Part shown: in pieces, positions 1 to 10,921 of the stretch
How positions within the stretch are numbered: the first letter of the stretch is position 1
Layout of the letters: the number at the start of each line of letters is the position of its first letter
From: Anaeromyces robustus
Taxonomy: Eukaryota; Neocallimastigomycota; Neocallimastigomycetes; Neocallimastigales; Neocallimastigaceae
Direction of reading: 5' to 3'
Length of the DNA stretch: 64,000 nucleotides
NCBI GenBank assembly: GCA_002104895.1
Contig: MCFG01000046.1
Location: 62,001 to 126,000, forward strand
Program-made: the position numbers and the translations under genes
Notes under the pieces: generated by a model
Database searches by the model: none
Seen by the model: only the letters and a program-made list of their open reading frames with translations
Told to the model about the DNA's origin: nothing

Positions 1-325
1 AACCTGTTAAGAATACAATAGTAGGTTTATTGGATTCTCCTACAGTTTTAATATTCATTTTATGACCGTTTACATTTAAGGTAGTACCATAATTATATGA
101 TTTTATTTTATGTTTTTCATATAACATACAAATAACATTTAATATAATATAGAGTAATATAAGGACACCAATAGTACTAAAAATGCGGAATAATATTTTT
201 TTAACTTTACTCTTCTTTGTTTTAGGTTTTGTAATATTTTTATTTATATCGTTTTCTGGTGTTGAATTATTAAGAGTTAAATCAACCTCATGTGTTTGAA
301 TATCAATTAATTGTTTTGAATCCAT
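1..325 (-). CDS. Membrane-anchored alpha/beta-hydrolase, N-terminal part (cut by window edge)
   Basis: An uninterrupted frame of 108 codons starts at the ATG at 323-325 and runs off the left edge. Residues 1-40 are polar and Lys-rich, residues about 45-66 form one hydrophobic segment (ILFRIFSTIGVLILLYIIL...), and then comes NVNGHKMNIKTVGES followed by KPTIVFLTG. A short strand, a Gly turn and a hydrophobic strand ending in TG is the usual entry to the alpha/beta-hydrolase fold, where the next residues carry the oxyanion hole. The catalytic Ser, Asp and His lie outside the window, so substrate cannot be told. N-terminally anchored hydrolases of this form are common in Firmicutes, so bacterial origin is possible but only inferred. 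The protein probably sits in a membrane with its catalytic domain on the extracytosolic side. Other alpha/beta-hydrolase subfamilies (peptidase, lipase) are equally possible. Confidence 0.6.
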   Translation of the reverse strand, partial: MDSKQLIDIQTHEVDLTLNNSTPENDINKNITKPKTKKSKVKKILFRIFSTIGVLILLYIILNVICMLYEKHKIKSYNYGTTLNVNGHKMNIKTVGESNKPTIVFLTG

Positions 326-722
326 ATTATTTTAAATATTTTTATTCTTAATTTTTTATTAATCAAATTTTGTTTTTATTTATTTATTTATTTATTTTGT
401 TAATATAATATAAAAATGTGTTTTTTTTTTTTTTTTTTTTTTCAAAGAATTAATAAAAAAAAAGAGGAAAAATTGCTTTATATATTTCTAAATAATTTTA
501 AAAAAACTTTTTTAAAATAATTTTTTTTTTCTTTTGATTATTCTAATAAAATACAAATAATTATAATAATATATATTATATATTATTATAATTATAATAA
601 TATATATTATAATATATATTATTATAATTATAATCAAAAGAAAAAAAAAATAATATATATTATTATTTATTATAATAATATATATTATATATATTGAAAA
701 ATTGTATATAATTCTTTTATTT
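326..722. other. Gene-free A/T-rich DNA with a long inverted repeat
   Basis: This is the 5' flank of the hydrolase gene. It holds a TTTA run (about 375-395), a T21 run (about 421-442) and a perfect 21-bp inverted repeat (520-540 against 631-651) enclosing about 90 bp of alternating AT. No coding signal is seen. Confidence 0.6.
520..651. repeat. Perfect 21-bp inverted repeat with AT palindromic loop
   Basis: Positions 520-540 (A, ten T, then CTTTTGATTA) are the exact reverse complement of 631-651. The roughly 90 bp between consist of nested AATATATATT-type palindromes. It could be a foldback or MITE-like sequence, but no target duplication was recognised. Confidence 0.6.
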
Positions 723-738
723 GTTTCACAAGAATGTG

Positions 739-767
739 GTGCATTTCGGAATTGTGCATTTCGGAAT
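739..767 (+). repeat. Left terminal inverted repeat of the MULE relic
   Basis: Two copies of GTGCATTTCGGAAT in a row, one base apart. The same unit occurs inverted at the right end. The CGG triplets stand out in this very A/T-rich DNA, so chance matching is unlikely. Confidence 0.8.
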
Positions 768-1181
768 CTGTGGCGCATGAAATTTTATATATTAAATAAA
801 TGAATAAATAAATAAATAATAATTAAAAATTATAATTAATAATTACAAATTAAAAAATGAAATAAAATGAAATAAAAATAATTATAATAAAATCAAAGAA
901 TTGAAAAAAAAAAATACAAAAGAATACAAAAAAATTTAAAAAAGAAAGATTCAAGTTATTCATTAACTTTTACAAACAAACAAAAATCATATTTTTTCAA
1001 AGTCTTTTATTTTATTTAATATTTTATAATATTTTTCATTTATATACAATATTTTAATTTATTTTATTATTAAATTGTAATAATAATAACTAAAATTTTA
1101 ATAAAATAATAAAAAAATAAAAAAATATTTATTTAATGATTTTTTAAACATAATTGATATTATTATTTTTACAAAATAAGA

Positions 1182-1290
1182 TTGACATTGATATTGATAA
1201 TATTTTTATACTAAAAAATTTGATATTGATATTAATAATAATATATTTATATTAAAAATTTTGATATTGATATTAATTATATTTTAATTA
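1182..1290 (+). repeat. Three degenerate tandem copies of a roughly 48-bp unit inside the MULE relic
   Basis: The phrase TTGATATTGATATTAAT (first copy TTGACATTGATATTGATAAT) recurs three times about 48 bp apart, with A/T spacers ending in ATTTATA or similar. Subterminal tandem repeats are common in MULE ends. Confidence 0.5.
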
Positions 1291-1443
1291 TAGTTAAATA
1301 GATCAGTTTTAGATATAATTTAGCTAAAAACTAGCTAAAAAAAATCTTAAAGTAATTTTATTTCCTTATATTGTTACAAGAACAATAATTAAGCATAACA
1401 TATAATTTAAAAAGGTTAGAAAAATACTAATTTATAATAAAAA

Positions 1444-1800
1444 ATTAGTATTTTTTATTATTTAAATCAATTAAGCAATTATACCATAATTCAACAATAT
1501 CTTTTCTATCATATCCATTATAAATATAATCTTTTTCCATATACTTATAATTTTCAATTATATTTTTTATTTCATCAGTTTTTTAATTATTTTTTGTTTT
1601 TTTCTCCAGATTCCATTAATTCTCATTTCGTAATCATTGTAGGAAAAGGATTCTTCTTTTTTTAATATATAAATTAATTTAAAAAATGAAGATTTTTTTG
1701 GAAATAAATTATTTAAGTAATTATTAAAATATTCTGAAGCATTATTTGTTATATGCTCTATATTCTTATAATAATTCCAATTATTAGTATTATATTTATG
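1444..1800 (-). pseudogene. MULE transposase C-terminal remnant
   Basis: Read on the minus strand, the translation contains NWNYYKNIEHITNNASEYFN, a Pro-Lys-Lys linker, and FKLIYILKKEESF. The order T-N-N, aromatic-N-x-x-L, then a helix ending in KKEE is typical of the C-terminal region that follows the catalytic core in MULE-type transposases with FLYWCH zinc fingers. The frame ends in a stop near 1585, within an A-rich run, and a second frame continues with DEIKNIIENYKYMEKDYIY and later DIVELWYNCLIDLN, so the fragment is frameshifted. The DDE catalytic core and the zinc finger are missing. It lies between the inverted ends at 739-767 and 2014-2042. The family call rests on motif resemblance only. 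Confidence 0.5.
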
Positions 1801-2013
1801 TAAATAATTATTTTTAAAATATAATAGTTTTATTTATTTAATGATAACAGAACAAGTCCTTTTTTATATACAATTTTTAACAAAATATTATTTAAAAAAT
1901 TATTAATAAAATATTATTTTGATTTTATTTAGTTATTTATATATTTATTTATTTATTTTTGATAAATGTGGCTATAAAATATTTTATCATCAAGCCACAT
2001 ACAATAATGTACG

Positions 2014-2042
2014 ATTCCGAAATGCACGATTCCGAAATGCAC
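2014..2042 (-). repeat. Right terminal inverted repeat of the MULE relic
   Basis: Two copies of ATTCCGAAATGCAC, the reverse complement of the left-end unit. They are followed by CTTCTCCC and then the second copy of the 11-bp target duplication. Confidence 0.8.
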
Positions 2043-2060
2043 TTCTCCCGTTTCACAAGA

Positions 2061-2944
2061 TTATTAAATTAAAAAAAAAATAAAAAATTAAAAAGAACAA
2101 ATGATATTAATTAAACTTCATATTCTATTTATTTATTTTTATTTATTTATTTATTTATATATGTTTTATTTAGCAAAGAAAAATAAAACAGGATAAAATT
2201 GAAGAGAACTTATTACATTGTTAAAATAAAATATTGTAGATAGAAATAGAATCATAGGGCTTTTTTTCAAATCAAGAAAAATTATACATACAATCCATAT
2301 TATTCATTTTATATATTTACTTATAATACCATACAATCCATATATTCATTTTAATTCTAATACTTAATAAAAGAAAAGAAAAAGATAAAAAAATATACAC
2401 ATATATTCTATATAATTAATATATATTTAAATAATTATTAAAAACTCGTATATTCATTTCAACTCTCACAATCAAAAAAAGAAAAAAAAAAAAAAAAACA
2501 CTATATATTATTAAAAATAAAAATAAAATAATAAATAAATAAATATATAAAAAACACATTTTTTATATATATGATTAAAAAATAAAAATAAAAAATAAAT
2601 AAAATAAAATAAAATAAAAAAAAAAAAAAAACACTAATTTTTTATAATATATATTTAATTATTAAAAATATATAATTTTATTAAGTTCAATAAACAATAA
2701 TTTAATAATTTTAATAATATTAAAAATATTTAATATATTATAAAACATATTATATTAAAGTCTTTTTTTTTTTTTTTTATCTTATTTCTTTTTTTTTTTT
2801 TTTTTCGTTGTTTTCTTTTTTTTTTTTTTTTTCGTTGTTTTTTTTTTTTTAAAGTTTTTTAATTTTGGTTGTTTTTTTTTGTTTTTATTTTGTTTTCTTT
2901 TCGATTTATTTATTTATTTTTGTTTTCCTGTTCATATTTTTTTT

Positions 2945-2976
<32 letters not shown>

Positions 2977-3068
2977 GATTTTTAAAAACTAATTAAAAAT
3001 TTATATTTATTATTAGACGAATAATAAAAATAAAGTAATAAAAAAAAATAAAATTAAATTAAATTCAT
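2061..3068. other. Gene-free A/T-rich DNA downstream of the thioredoxin-like gene
   Basis: Long T runs (about 2761-2960) interrupted by CGTTGTT and GTTTTCTTTTCG, and A-rich TAAAA repeats (about 2590-2640). The part next to 3068 is probably the 3' untranslated region of the minus-strand gene. Nothing coding is visible. Confidence 0.5.
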
Positions 3069-4660
3069 TTAACTGTAGTGTAACATGAATTTTTCCTAAA
3101 ATAATAGTAATAATAATAATAATAATAATAAAAAGATAAAATAAAAAAATTAATATTTTATTAATTATACGTTAAGAATTCTTCATATATATATGATTAA
3201 AAAATAAAAGTAAAAAGAAAAATAAAAAAAAAAAAACTTACTTCTTGTGTTAAATCACGATATAATGGGATTTTAGATTTAGAGTATGAGGAATGGCTCT
3301 TAATAGCTCTGAAACGAACAATAATATAGATAACAACTAAGATAATAGCTAAAGTAATTAAAGATTCAACTAAACCGAAGACTTTCTTAGTAGCCTATAG
3401 AAAAAAAAAAATAAAATATTGATTTAATATTTAAATTAAATATATTATATATATATATAAATATTAATTTTATTATTTTATTTATTTATTCATTTACTTA
3501 ATATTTTATTTTATTTTATTTTATTTTATTTTATTTTAATAATTATTATATATATATTATATTATATTATTTATATTTTATTTACCTTAACAACAACATT
3601 TGGACGCTTTGGTGGATATGGTGGTCTTTGGTAGTTCTTTGGTGGGAAGTTTTGGCCATACTTTGGTGGCATTTTTTGATCATACTTTGGTGGAGCATAT
3701 TTTGGTGGAGCGTACTTTGGAGGAGCAGCCTTTGGTGGTTGCTTAGTTTTAACTTTGTTGTCGTTGTCTCTTTCTCTCTTTCTGTGATTATTATTGTCCT
3801 TAACTCTTGGCTTTTGCTGTTTATTTTTATCTTCTTGTTTTCTTTGATGTGGAATTTGTTTAGCTTGTGGTTTTGGTTTTGGTTTTTCTTCTTCTTGGTG
3901 TTCTTGAGCTTCATCCTTACTACTCTTTCTTGGTTTATTATCTTCAGCTTCTTGAGCATAAACAACTTCTTCAACATAAACAGTGACAACTTCTTCAACA
4001 ACTTCTTCAGACTTGAAACGAGCAACTTGTTCTTGAACATAAGTAAACATTTCATTAACTTCATGGTTACCAAGATATTCTTCGTATTTCTTACCATTTT
4101 CATAGACATAGATAGTTGGGAAACCATCAACACCTTGACTAGTACAGAAATCCATATTATTATCTTTATTACATTCAACCTTAGCAATGTTTATATCCTT
4201 AGCAAGATTTTCAGCACGAATTCTAGTTTGAAGACCTAACCATTTTGGAGTAAGTCTTTGAGTATACTTACACCAGTTAGCACCGAACATAATAATCCAA
4301 AGACCTTTGTTTATATGAACACTAAATTCGGCTGGACTGATGAAACGAATGTGTCTATCAGCACTTTCAGCCTTTAATTTTCTTGATTCTTCGGTTTCTT
4401 TTGGAACAGCATGTATAGAAGAAACTTTAAATTAAATAATAACATAAAATAAAACAAAATTAAATAAAATAATATAAAATTAAAAATTTAAATTTAGTTT
4501 ATTTAATATTTTTAATATTTTATCACTTAAGAATTTAATCTATATTAAAATAAAAAATAAATATTTATATTTTTTATTTTATTTTTATTTTTTTATTTTT
4601 TTACTTACTTGCTAATGCAAAGATTAAAGCTAAGTAGAATAATTTATTTATACACTTCAT
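3069..4660 (-). CDS. Secretory-pathway, membrane-anchored thioredoxin-fold protein with a single-Cys active site
   Basis: Four exons: 4609-4660, 3586-4424, 3242-3394 and 3069-3095 (356 aa; all introns GT-AG). It begins with a signal peptide (MKCINKLFYLALIFALA, likely cut after SIHA). Residues about 40-150 form a thioredoxin fold: MFGANWCKYT with Cys69, then VECNKDNNMDFCTSQGVDGFPTI containing the cis-Pro loop (GFPT). The active site reads C-K-Y-T rather than C-x-x-C, so it lacks the resolving Cys; Cys residues further on (ECN, FCTS) might pair instead. Residues 155-295 are acidic and then rich in Lys and Pro with PPKYAPPKY repeats, and residues about 304-324 make one membrane span before a short tail. 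It resembles membrane-bound PDI-like thioredoxins of the ER, probably binding rather than oxidising thiols. Confidence is high for the fold, lower for the role. Confidence 0.8.
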
Positions 4661-7600
4661 TTTGAATATTTTTACTTATTTATTTATTTATATTTTAATT
4701 TATTATTATTTATTTAATTTAAAAAAAAAATATTTTTATTTTGTTTTTTTTGATTTTAATTTAAATTATTAAATTCTATTTTATATTTATTTTTTCTAAA
4801 AATAAATTAAGATTATTGAAAACTGGATAATAATTATAACAATAATAAAAATTAAATATATCTAATATTTAAAAATAGTTGAATTTTATTATTATTATAA
4901 TTATTATTGTAAAACGTATTATATATTTTTAATAATTTATTGCTTTGCTGTTATTTTATTTTTCAATTAATAATAAATAATTTAATCAATAAATAAAGAT
5001 AAAAAAAAAAAAAAAAATAATTAATATATAAATATATATATATTTTTTCAATAAAATATTTTTATTATTTTAATATTGTTTATATATATAAAAAAATTTT
5101 TTTTTTACTTACATGTTTAAAAAAAATTTTTCTTTTTTACTTTCTTTCTATATTTTATGTTTTATATTTTTTTTTTATTTATTTTTTTTTTTTTTATTTT
5201 TTTTTTTTTTTTAAATTAAAATATTAAAATAAAAATAAATAAAAGAAATAGAAAATTTTTTTTTAAAACTAAAAAAAAAAAAGAAGAAAAAAAAAGTAAA
5301 AGTTCTTTTATTTAATATTTATAGTCCAAAAAAAAAAAAAAAAATTTTTTATAATATTTATAATATTTATAATAATTAATAATTAATATTTTTAACAATA
5401 ATAAAAAAAATAATAATATAATATAATGTTATATAATATATATAATATAATTATTTATTTGATTGTTATTATTTATTCGTTTATTTTATTTTTATTTTTA
5501 TTATTCATTATTTATAGATTATTTATTTATTCATTTACTTTTTTTATTATTATATTAGATTTAATAATTAGAATAGTTTATAATAAATATAATAAATATA
5601 ATAAATATAACTATTTATCTATTTTAATATATTAATATTAATAATTAATTTATTATTATTAAAAATCATTTATAAATTAAAATATATATAAAAAAAAATA
5701 ATCAAAAGATTTCCATACATTGTAAACATTGTAAATGATTTATCAAATTTAACTATTATTAAATAATAATAATAATAATACTTAGGAGGTTATTTTTTAT
5801 TTATTTATTTATTATTTTTTGTTTTTTTTCTATTTCTATTTTACAAAAATTGGTATTAAATTATAATTATTATAAGAATTTAAAACATATGTTTATTTTT
5901 AAAATTTTCATTTTCATTTAATTATATAATTATAAATAATTTAATTTTATTTTTTTCTTATAAAAATACACTTGATTATTAAATATTTTACTTTTTATTT
6001 ACATTTAATTTTATTTTATTTTATTTACCACAAATTACATAAATTCATTTATTTGTAAAACTATTTTTGATATTCTATTTTAAACTGAATTTTTTTTTTT
6101 TTTTTTTTTTTTTTTTTGCGGATGATGACTTTAATTAATTTTTTGTTTAGTCTACTTTTAATTTATTTGTTATTATAATTAGTATGTCATTGTTGAGTGG
6201 TGGGTTTATTTTTTATATATTTATATTTTTATCCTATAAAAAATTAGGTTTATTTTATTTTTTTCATGGTTTTTATTTTATTTTATTTTATTTTACTTTT
6301 ATTTATTTTAATTTTATTTATTTATTCATTTATTTATTATTCATTTATTCATTTATTAACCAAATAAACTATTAATATAATTTTCTATTTTATATAATTA
6401 TTCACTTATTTATTTATTTTATTATTTATTTATAAATTTATTTATTAATTTATTTATTTATTTATTAATTTATTTATTTATTATAATTATAGTATTATTA
6501 TGGTTATGATTATTAATTTTTCAATAAATATATTAATTTTACTATTATAAATAAATATATATATTTGTATTAATAAAATATTAATTTATATTAAATTTTA
6601 ATATATTTCTTTCTTTGTATAATATACATGATCTTATTTTTTTAATATATTTATATTATATTATATTATATAAACAATATATTCTAATTCATATGATTCA
6701 TATATTAATATTCAATTTATTTTAATTGTTAAACAAATTACACAATAATAGTAATATATTAATAGTATTATTCTTTTTTATTTTGAAATAACATTAAATC
6801 ATTTTTATTTAATGGTAAAAAAATTAAATTAAATACATATTAAAATCTATTTAAATATATTAAAATAAATTAATTATATTAAATATAATATATTGTATTA
6901 TATTTATTTTAATTAAATAATATATATAAAGCAACAACTTATTTGTATTACATAAATTCATCTTTTAACCAATAAAAATAAAGTTTTTTACGATATGTAA
7001 ATTACTTAAAACTGGGTTTTTTAATTTATCTAAAACTATAAATATTAAAAAAATATTAATAAGTGTATGAATAAATAATATTTTAATAAATTAATTATAA
7101 TAAGTAAATAAATAAATAAATAATTTTTAATTTATTATAAACTTTTTTTTTTAAATAAAATCTTTTTATTAAAAGTTATATCATCAAAATCATTTGAAAA
7201 GAAATTAAAATAAAATAATAAAAAAATCATAAGGAAATGTAACAATTTTATTTTTATTTTTATCTTTATTTTTATCTCTTTTATAATCTTTTAAAAAATA
7301 TTCTTTTTTTTTTTTTTTAAAGAATATTTTTTATAATTAATAAATTTTAAGATTAAAAATAAAAAAATAAGAAAAACATAAAAGATTATTAGTAGGTTAT
7401 GATAGTATTATATTTTATTTTATATATATATATATAATACGTAATATATAAAATAAAATAATAATAATATGTTTATAAAAGTTTATGTTTATTGTTAACA
7501 AATAATTTTATATAATTTTGAATAATAATTGTAATATTTAATGAAATATGATGTGATATTTTCTAATTATTAATGTGTAAAATATCATAACTTTTAAAAA

Positions 7601-8160
7601 AGACTTTCTTTTTTCTTCTTCTTTTTCTACTTCATTTGATATTTAATATAATAAAAAAAAGGAAATTATTAATTATAGTATGAAGTTACGAAGTACATCC
7701 GTTAATTAATTAATTAATAAAAAAAACTTTTTTTTTTTTTTTATAATTTTAATATATAAAAATTATAATTCAAAATATATCATATAAACATTTATAAGCT
7801 TTTTAAGTGTTTATATATAATATAATAAATTAAATATATTTGGTTATTCAATAGTTAAAAATAATAATTACTTAATTATTAATAGAAATCATAATTATAA
7901 TAATCATAAATTTAATATTACAATTATAATAATTATAATAATTATAATATTGTTATTTTTTTAAAAATAATAGTATTATTTATATTATTTATAATTTGTG
8001 TTGTCATTTCTTGTCATATACGATTAATTGTTACTATAAATTATCATCTGTTGATGTGTGATAGCATTATATTAAATGATTAAATATGATGATGTGATGA
8101 TGTGATATTTTTTTATTTAGTTTTAATTGTGTAATACTAATCTTAATATAAAAAATATAA

Positions 8161-8320
8161 AAGTTGTTAATGTTGTAAAAGTTATAAAAGTTGTAAATGT
8201 TGTAAAAGTTATAAGAGTTGTTAATGTTGTAAAGATTGTAAAAGTTATAAAAGTTGTAAAGATTGAAAAATTGTAAAAGTTATAAAAGTTGTAAAGATTG
8301 TAAAATTGTAAAAATGTAAA
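8161..8320 (+). repeat. Minisatellite of about 5 copies, unit 27-35 bp
   Basis: Degenerate tandem copies built from AAGTTGTAAATG, TTGTAAAAGTTATAA and GATTGTAAA blocks. The unit length varies because the GATTGTAAA block is present or absent. The plus strand carries nearly all the G and almost no C across the array. Confidence 0.7.
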
Positions 8321-9419
8321 TAGATTATAAATTTTAATTAAAATTTTATATCAATATCAATATTAAATTAATGTTAATAATGAAAAATAAATATTAATAA
8401 TTAAAGTTTAATATCAATTTTATATTTTTATAATTATTAAAGTTTTTTTTTTGAATATCATTTTTTAAGGTTTTTATTCATGTAAAAAAAAATAACTTTT
8501 TTTTATTTTTTAATAGTTGGAGGTATTTTTTAATATATTTTATATTTTATATTAATAATATTTTATATTTTATATTTTATATTTATGGTTTTATATTAAT
8601 AAATATTATTTATTAAACTTTATTTATAGTTCTTTTTTTTTTATTTTATTTTATTACATAATTAGCAACTACACCGAATATTATGAATAATAAAAAATAA
8701 AACGTTTTTAAACTATCTCTTTTTTGTATTTATTACTTAGTTATAATTAATTATTAACAATCTAACTAGTATAGAAATATTTAAAAATAGATAATATTAT
8801 AAAATTATAAGATTAATTTACTCATTAAATCAAATTTTTAATCAAATTTTTTATTTTTATTATGAATATTTTTTTTTCTTTTAAATTTAAATATATTTTT
8901 ATTATACATAATGATGAATATATCATATAATTATTTTTTTATATTGTGATTATATGATATATCTAATTATTGAAAATAAAAATTCATATAAAAAAAAGAA
9001 AATAGTTGAATAATATTTATTTATTATAAAAATGTTAAATCATCAAAATAATAATAATTTCCAAAAAGGAACAAGATAGTAAATAATAAAAGTGTGAAAG
9101 GGTGTGTGAAAGGGTGTGAAAGTGTGAGAAAAAATTGAGTGTATGAATAATGTGTATGAATAATGTGTGTGTCATAATAAAATAATCATAATTGTAATAA
9201 TTATAATAATTATAATGTGTATTGTATAATCCAATCGAAACCCTCCAACATCTTTAAAAATATTAATTTTGAAATAAGTGAAATGTGCTTAAATTTATTA
9301 AAAAAAAAAAGTTTAATCAATTAAAAAATAATTATTATAAATATTAATATACTCATAAATATACTATAAATACATTCATATATATATTAATAAATATTAC
9401 TATATAATAAACTAATCTA

Positions 9420-9422
9420 TAA

Positions 9423-9481
<59 letters not shown>

Positions 9482-9555
9482 ACAAATAAATACATAAAAA
9501 AATACATAAAAAAATAAATAAATAAATTAAATAAATAACTAACTAACTAACTAAC

Positions 9556-9594
<39 letters not shown>

Positions 9595-9723
9595 ACAAAT
9601 AAATACATAAAAAAATACATAAAAAAATAAATAAATAAATTAAATAAATTAAATAAATTAAATAAATAAATAAATTAAATAAATAAATAAATAAATAACT
9701 AAATAATTAACTAACTAACTAAC

Positions 9724-9790
<67 letters not shown>
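9420..9790 (+). repeat. Compound AAAT / AACT tetranucleotide array with a duplicated segment
   Basis: Runs of AAAT are interrupted by AACT runs (about 9536-9557 and 9707-9726). A longer motif with ACAAATAAATACAT followed by two ACATAAAAAAAT-like blocks occurs twice (about 9480-9535 and 9591-9647), showing a segmental duplication of about 110 bp inside the array. Confidence 0.8.
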
Positions 9791-9791
<1 letters not shown>

Positions 9792-10002
9792 ATATATATA
9801 TATTATTATATATCTATATTAAATAATAAATATATAAATATATAAAATTATTATATGTAATTTTATGTAATTTTATTTTAAAAAAAATTAATATTAAATT
9901 TTAATATATAAGAGGAATAATTAACAATTAATGAATAAAAAAAAAATTTTTTTTTTTTAATATTTAAAGTTTGTTTTTAATGATAATCAAAAAATAAGAT
10001 GG

Positions 10003-10061
10003 AAAAATAAATTAATATGACAAAGTATATGATTTTGATTTTGTCATATTAATTTATTTTT
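10003..10061. repeat. Perfect 22-bp hairpin
   Basis: Positions 10003-10024 and 10040-10061 are exact reverse complements (core TTAATATGACAAA / TTTGTCATATTAA) around a 15-base loop. It lies about 360 bp downstream of the MTMR14-like stop codon and could be a 3' end structure or a foldback element. Confidence 0.75.
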
Positions 10062-10417
10062 ATTTATAAAAAAGAAACAAATATTTCTTTATTTAACACA
10101 TTAATTTTTTGAATGTTTTAGTAGAAAATGCTATAGAATGAATTCCATTTACACATTAACACATTTACAAAAAATAAAAAAAAAAAAAAGAAAAATGTTT
10201 TGTATTATTCATTATTTTTTTTTATTATATATATATTAATTAAAAATAAAAGTACATTCTATTATTATATTTATTAATTTCTTTTGTAATTGAAAATATC
10301 TGGAATCCTAATTATTATATATTAAATTATATTAAATTATATATATTTATTAACATTAGTATTTTAATTATTATTAATATATATATATATATATTATATT
10401 TATAAAAAATAAAATAT

Positions 10418-10866
10418 TTACCATCTTGTTTCTTTTTGGAAATTTTTATTATTTTGATGATTTAATGCCCATATTCTTGCTTCATAAAATAATTGTCGTA
10501 CTGCTTTTAAACGATATTCTCTTAATTTTTGTTTTAAATAAAAAGGATCATCATTAATAATTTTTTCTTTTTGTAAATTATCATTTTTATTATTATTACT
10601 ATTATTATTGTCATATTCATTTTGAATAGATTTAAAAAGATAGGATGGTAGACATTGTTGATCATTCATATTATTACCTAATTTATATATAATTCTATAA
10701 TAATAAAGGGCTTCCTTTTTATTATAATTTATAGAAGAATCAGAACAACAAGAACAATTCCATAATTGTATAATATTGGTTTTATTATTATTATAAGTGG
10801 TAGATGATGAGGGTATAGGATTTGATGAAATAAATTCAAAACTTTTTTGATATGATACATTTTTTA

Positions 10867-10921
<55 letters not shown>

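Larger units (their letters stand above)
723..2060. mobile_element. Mutator-like (MULE) DNA transposon relic with TIRs and 11-bp target duplication
   Basis: The element occupies about 734-2049 and is flanked by the direct repeat GTTTCACAAGA at 723-733 and 2050-2060; 9-11 bp duplications are the hallmark of Mutator-like elements. Just inside each end, in opposite orientation, lies a doubled 14-15 bp unit GTGCATTTCGGAAT (739-752 and 754-767 on the left; reverse complements at 2014-2027 and 2029-2042 on the right). The outermost bases of the two ends have diverged (ATGTG on the left, GGGAGA read inward on the right). A decayed transposase fragment lies on the minus strand inside. The element is about 1.3 kb, too short for a whole MULE, and cannot move by itself. 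Confidence 0.8.
4661..10417. other. 5.8 kb gene desert rich in simple repeats
   Basis: Nothing with coding character was found in any frame; the longest open frames encode only Ile, Tyr, Phe and Asn. Notable contents are a roughly 160-bp minisatellite at 8161-8320, a G-rich GTGTGAAAGG stretch at about 9092-9172, a compound AAAT/AACT array at about 9420-9790 and a perfect 22-bp hairpin at 10003-10061. The part near 4661 should hold the promoter of the thioredoxin-like gene, and the part near 10417 the 3' end of the MTMR14-like gene. Confidence 0.5.

Noticed and set aside
512-778. 88-codon minus-strand frame with RFRNAQFRNA at its start
   Set aside because: The start is the doubled MULE terminal unit and the rest is AT palindrome; no sign of a real protein.
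3628-4239. Long plus-strand open frame rich in Trp, Leu and Phe
   Set aside because: It is the complement of the thioredoxin-like exon, whose fold motifs, signal peptide and splice sites are clear.
8161-8320. CRISPR-like array
   Set aside because: Units are degenerate, have no distinct spacers, and the DNA is eukaryotic.
10090-10170. Extra last exon of the phosphatase gene after CTATAG near 10140
   Set aside because: It would add only four residues and the preceding frame already has a stop; it is possible but unsupported.
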